A stretch of 64,000 bases of DNA from Candidatus Eremiobacterota bacterium (GTDB lineage: Bacteria; Vulcanimicrobiota; CADAWZ01; Ess09-12): positions 224,842 to 288,841 of the forward strand of contig JAVHLM010000003.1 of the NCBI GenBank assembly GCA_031082125.1. Direction: 5' to 3'. Made by a program: the position numbers and the translations under genes. Under the pieces are notes generated by a model. That model saw only the letters and a program-made list of their open reading frames with translations. It was not told where the DNA came from and did not search any database. Positions 61,635 through 64,000 of the stretch are shown here, one piece after another (positions within the stretch are counted from its first letter, which is position 1; every line of letters starts with the position of its first letter).

Positions 61635-62591
61635 ATGAGCACCTTATCGCCTTATACCGGCGAGAAGGCCGCCATGGAAAAAACACCGGAAAAGGGGCTG
61701 CCACCGAATGACCATGCTTTTGAGCTGACCGATCCTCTCCTCATGAGGATTTTTCTGGACTTCACAGGCAGAACCCCCCCTTTTTCAGCGATTCTCTTTG
61801 ATGCAGAGGAAGAGGAATGCTTTGTCTACTTCTTCAATGAAAGTGAGCTGGTGAAAGCTGCAGCGCTCCCTCTCGGGGAATGGCCCTCCAGGGCCGAGAC
61901 TCTCAAGTCCCTCAACGAGAAGACCGTGACAATCGGCTCTTCCCTCTTTTCAGCCGGCACCATCATCTCATTCTCAAACTTCGGCGAGCGGATTTCCCTT
62001 GTCCTTGAAAGGGTCCGGCAGGACTGCCCCTCGGGGCTCAGTGATAAAAAGAAAGCCACCATAAAGCTTCTGAACCTCATGAAGCCTGCCACTTCTCTCA
62101 CAGAGCTCAACAAGGTGCACATGGCATGTTTTATTGAAAAGCACCTTGAGGGAAGGAGCGGGAGCCTTGCAGACCTGCTGCGCGAAGAGGGTCTTCTCAC
62201 CGAGGCCCTCTATGAAAAATGCCTGGCCCTCTCGAAGACGGGAAGACCCGTCGAGGCCCTTTTCCCGGAGCAGGGCGTTTTCCCGCGCAAGGCCCTCACG
62301 AGAGTCATTGCACGCTGGGCCGATTACGAATATCTTGACATCGACGATGAGGAAATCGACGAGAATCTCGCAGACCTCATGGGTATTGAGTTTTGCCGGG
62401 CGCACCATCTCCTTCCCTGCCGGCTCACAGATGATGAAGTCCTCGTTGCCGCTGCAGACCCGTCTCTCAGAGAACCCCTGCAGGCTGTTGAAGAGAAGAT
62501 CGGCAAAAAGGCTGTGGCGAAAATGAGCGCCGAGGAAGACATAAGGGAATTGACAGAAGACCTTTTCAAACATATGGGCAGCGGTGAGTGA
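61635..62591 (+). CDS. Stand-alone MshEN / T2SSE N-domain protein
   Basis: 318 residues from ATG 61635 (ATG 61674 also possible). N-terminal ~150 residues: an alpha/beta domain of unknown type. C-terminal ~140 residues: MshEN-type motif (ARWADYEYLDIDDEEIDENL, GIEFCRAHHLLPCR, DDEVLVAAADP), the N-domain of GspE/MshE ATPases that binds c-di-GMP in some proteins. No ATPase domain follows. It could be a regulator of a pilus or secretion system; the frame upstream is open but unsupported. Confidence 0.78.
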   Translation: MSTLSPYTGEKAAMEKTPEKGLPPNDHAFELTDPLLMRIFLDFTGRTPPFSAILFDAEEEECFVYFFNESELVKAAALPLGEWPSRAETLKSLNEKTVTIGSSLFSAGTIISFSNFGERISLVLERVRQDCPSGLSDKKKATIKLLNLMKPATSLTELNKVHMACFIEKHLEGRSGSLADLLREEGLLTEALYEKCLALSKTGRPVEALFPEQGVFPRKALTRVIARWADYEYLDIDDEEIDENLADLMGIEFCRAHHLLPCRLTDDEVLVAAADPSLREPLQAVEEKIGKKAVAKMSAEEDIRELTEDLFKHMGSGE

Positions 62592-62607
62592 AGCCCGCGG
62601 CGGCAGT

Positions 62608-63279
62608 CTATGCTCTTTTCGGGGGAGAGCCCTGCGGTGTCTTCAGGTGAGAGATATTATCACGGATGAGAAGCATCCCATGATCCAGATCCTGATCTGC
62701 CTCGATGACAGTGACAGAAGCGTTCTGCACCATGTTCCTGGGTACTTCCTGGAGGCTCTTTCCCAGCACGTGGCAGAGCGCTATGGCGATAGCTCCGCCG
62801 TGAGTGATGCAGACAACGCTTTCCGTGGGCAGGGAGTTCCTGATGATCTCGTTGAGCGACGCCGTAACCCTGCGTTCCATTGAGGGGAGCGTCTCGCCGC
62901 CGGGCATGGGATTATGAAGGGGGTCGGTAAAGCATTTCTGGAAGAGGGGCACCCCCTGGGCATCCTTCCAGGAAGCGATCTCATTCCTGGTCTTCCCCTC
63001 CCATTCACCCATGTCCAGCTCCGTGAGGCCTCCATCCTTCTTTACGGGCAGGTTCAATGCCTGTGCCACGGGCGCCGCAGTCTGGGCAGCCCTTGTAAGA
63101 GGGCTTGCATAGACTGCCGAGAAATTCCCGTCATTCTTCACCATTTCATCCTTGAAATACGCTCCCAGCGCCTCGGCCTGGGCTTCACCCTCTTTATCAA
63201 GAGGAATGTCGATGCGGCCCTGCATCTTCCCTTCCTTGTTGTATGAGGTCTCGCCGTGGCGGACCAGATAAATCCTCAT
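62608..63279 (-). CDS. Histidine phosphatase (phosphoglycerate-mutase-like)
   Basis: 223 residues from ATG 63279. Phosphohistidine motif YLVRHGETSYN at the start, then GRIDIPLDKEG, ASPLTRAAQTA, and late His in VVCITHGG. This superfamily covers phosphoglycerate mutases, RNase H-fused forms and cobalamin-pathway phosphatases; the specific substrate is open. GTG 63315 is rejected because the predicted transcript starts near 63314. The N-terminus has GGGGG upstream as ribosome site. Confidence 0.92.
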   Translation of the reverse strand: MRIYLVRHGETSYNKEGKMQGRIDIPLDKEGEAQAEALGAYFKDEMVKNDGNFSAVYASPLTRAAQTAAPVAQALNLPVKKDGGLTELDMGEWEGKTRNEIASWKDAQGVPLFQKCFTDPLHNPMPGGETLPSMERRVTASLNEIIRNSLPTESVVCITHGGAIAIALCHVLGKSLQEVPRNMVQNASVTVIEADQDLDHGMLLIRDNISHLKTPQGSPPKRA

Positions 63280-63320
63280 CGTGACGGAGCCCCCTGTGTG
63301 GACTTCACTGTGCACCTCCT

Positions 63321-63349
63321 ATTATAGCAGAGAAGGGACCATGACACAA
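63321..63349 (-). promoter_or_regulatory. Extended -10 promoter for the histidine phosphatase gene
   Basis: Minus strand TTGTGT (63349-63344), 17 bp, TATAAT (63326-63321) with TGC upstream. Transcription near 63314, a leader of about 35 nt. Confidence 0.55.
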
Positions 63350-63490
63350 GAGATGATACTCTGCGGATCGCGGGCAGAGCTTTCTTCACCTCGACACCTT
63401 GCCTGAATTTTTTTTCATATCAACGACTGCCATACTGATGTCACACCCCCCCCTTATAATGAATCCAAAACCATAGGAGGAATTGCTGCC

Positions 63491-63694
63491 ATGTACGCCT
63501 TATCTTATGAAGCATATGACGTGAAAAAGCCGGCGATGAAATCATCGGCGTGGTGTGACAGGGAGATATGCTTTGCCCACAAAAGCCAGAAATGGTGGAT
63601 CAGTAAGTCAGGGGTGAGAGTCTGCGGAATCTGCGCACCGCCTCCCGACAGGAGCGCCCTGCCGGTGATAGCGGTGTCAATAGACAATGACTGA
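63491..63694 (+). CDS. Small CxxC protein
   Basis: 67 residues. WCDREICFAHKSQKWW ... GVRVCGICAPP: a four-Cys set with the GVRVCGICAPP pattern like small zinc modules in DNA-replication or mobile-element proteins (recalled, not verified). AGGAGG lies 10 nt before the ATG and TATAAT at 63455-63460. Short, so confidence is moderate. Confidence 0.5.
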   Translation: MYALSYEAYDVKKPAMKSSAWCDREICFAHKSQKWWISKSGVRVCGICAPPPDRSALPVIAVSIDND

Positions 63695-63809
63695 CGGGGC
63701 TCTCCCGGGGCGGCCTCCGCCGGGGGGAACCTCTATGGAATAAAATCACCCCTGTTTTCATATCTCTCTTGAGGATTACCATCTGGAAAAGAAAGCGGGA
63801 GTGATTACC

Positions 63810-64000
63810 ATGGCAAAGGAAAGGGCACACTACTGCCTCACCTTTCTCTCTTTTCTCCTTATCCTGTCACTTTCTCTGCTGTGTCATCCAGCAGCTCAGG
63901 GCGGCGAAGTACCTTCTCCCTCTCCGGCTCTCCCGGCAGCGGCACCGGTGACATCACCTTCCACCGGGATACCTGCAGCATCCCCGGCGCCGCAGCTCTC
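63810..64000 (+). CDS. Secreted Pro/Ser-rich protein, 5' end only
   Basis: The first 63 codons of a gene that runs off the window. Signal peptide (LTFLSFLLILSLSLL, then CHPAAQ) followed by a Pro/Ala/Ser linker (SPALPAAAP). GGGAG precedes ATG 63810. It is open to the window edge with no stop. Family cannot be seen from this part. Confidence 0.65.
   Translation, partial: MAKERAHYCLTFLSFLLILSLSLLCHPAAQGGEVPSPSPALPAAAPVTSPSTGIPAASPAPQL

Noticed and set aside
1..64000. CRISPR array, prophage, IS element or toxin-antitoxin pair
   Set aside because: No regularly spaced repeats, transposase, integrase or phage structural genes were seen; the gene order is mostly conserved housekeeping clusters.

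Overview
The window is a gene-dense, moderately GC-rich stretch of bacterial chromosome with short intergenic gaps and many overlapping start/stop junctions. It carries mostly housekeeping genes mixed with lineage-specific secreted and small proteins. I see no prophage, insertion sequence, CRISPR array or rRNA. Several blocks have Clostridia-like gene order: DUF512 radical SAM - der - plsY; tilS - hpt - ftsH; rpsU - yqeY - pgpH - ybeY - dgkA - CBS protein. A TolC-type outer-membrane channel, a PilT/PilU ATPase and many lipoprotein or signal-peptide proteins point instead to a two-membrane cell. This mix suggests a deep-branching, probably uncultured phylum, possibly an Eremiobacterota/Xenobia-like or related lineage. 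That placement is inference from gene content only and the sequence does not prove it.

Layout. 1-4.4 kb: consensus promoter and leader, an M16 peptidase pair, cmk and plsC. 4.4-15.5 kb: a pilin-like protein, DUF512, der, plsY, a pilT/U-type ATPase with an unknown partner, gatCAB, and a degenerate MoeA fused to a binding-protein domain. 15.6-21.3 kb: small unknowns, hpt behind a perfect sigma-70-type promoter, a coiled-coil zinc-ribbon protein, an FAD oxidoreductase and purA. 21.3-23.7 kb: an archaemetzincin-like protein lacking its catalytic Glu, divergent from a 53-residue six-cysteine peptide that matches the SCIFF/ranthipeptide precursor pattern, then a copper-amine-oxidase-N-like protein and a zinc-ribbon protein. 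23.7-28 kb (minus strand): tRNA-CAU, tilS, hpt, ftsH. 28-33.6 kb (plus strand): rpsU to the CBS protein. 33.6-40.7 kb: dehydrogenase, GT-C glycosyltransferase, RNase H-like/Nudix fusion, phosphotransacylase, orphan DNA methyltransferase, aroB. 40.9-47.7 kb: two paralogous unknown secreted proteins around DUF4126, cdd and a GH3 beta-glucosidase. 47.7-52.8 kb: DAHP synthase - pheA - tyrA - hydantoinase, with a convergent PHP protein. 53-64 kb: a TolC-ankyrin fusion, small zinc-ribbon and helical proteins, a tandem GNAT protein, a YkgJ-type protein, a degenerate metallo-beta-lactamase-fold protein, an NC-W-motif protein, inositol monophosphatase, a stand-alone MshEN-type protein, a histidine phosphatase, and the start of a secreted Pro-rich protein.

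How they work together. The core functions are translation (gatCAB, tilS/tRNA, rpsU, ybeY, der), phospholipid and undecaprenol metabolism (plsC, plsY, DgkA-PAP2), purine metabolism (purA, two hpt genes) and aromatic amino-acid synthesis (aroB; DAHP synthase, pheA, tyrA). The item most worth pursuing is the short SCIFF-like peptide gene at 22034-22195, with no radical SAM/SPASM maturase nearby. Next are several proteins whose catalytic residues have been replaced (archaemetzincin E to A, RNase H D to K, YbeY H to D, MBL DH to PN) and the TolC-ankyrin fusion.
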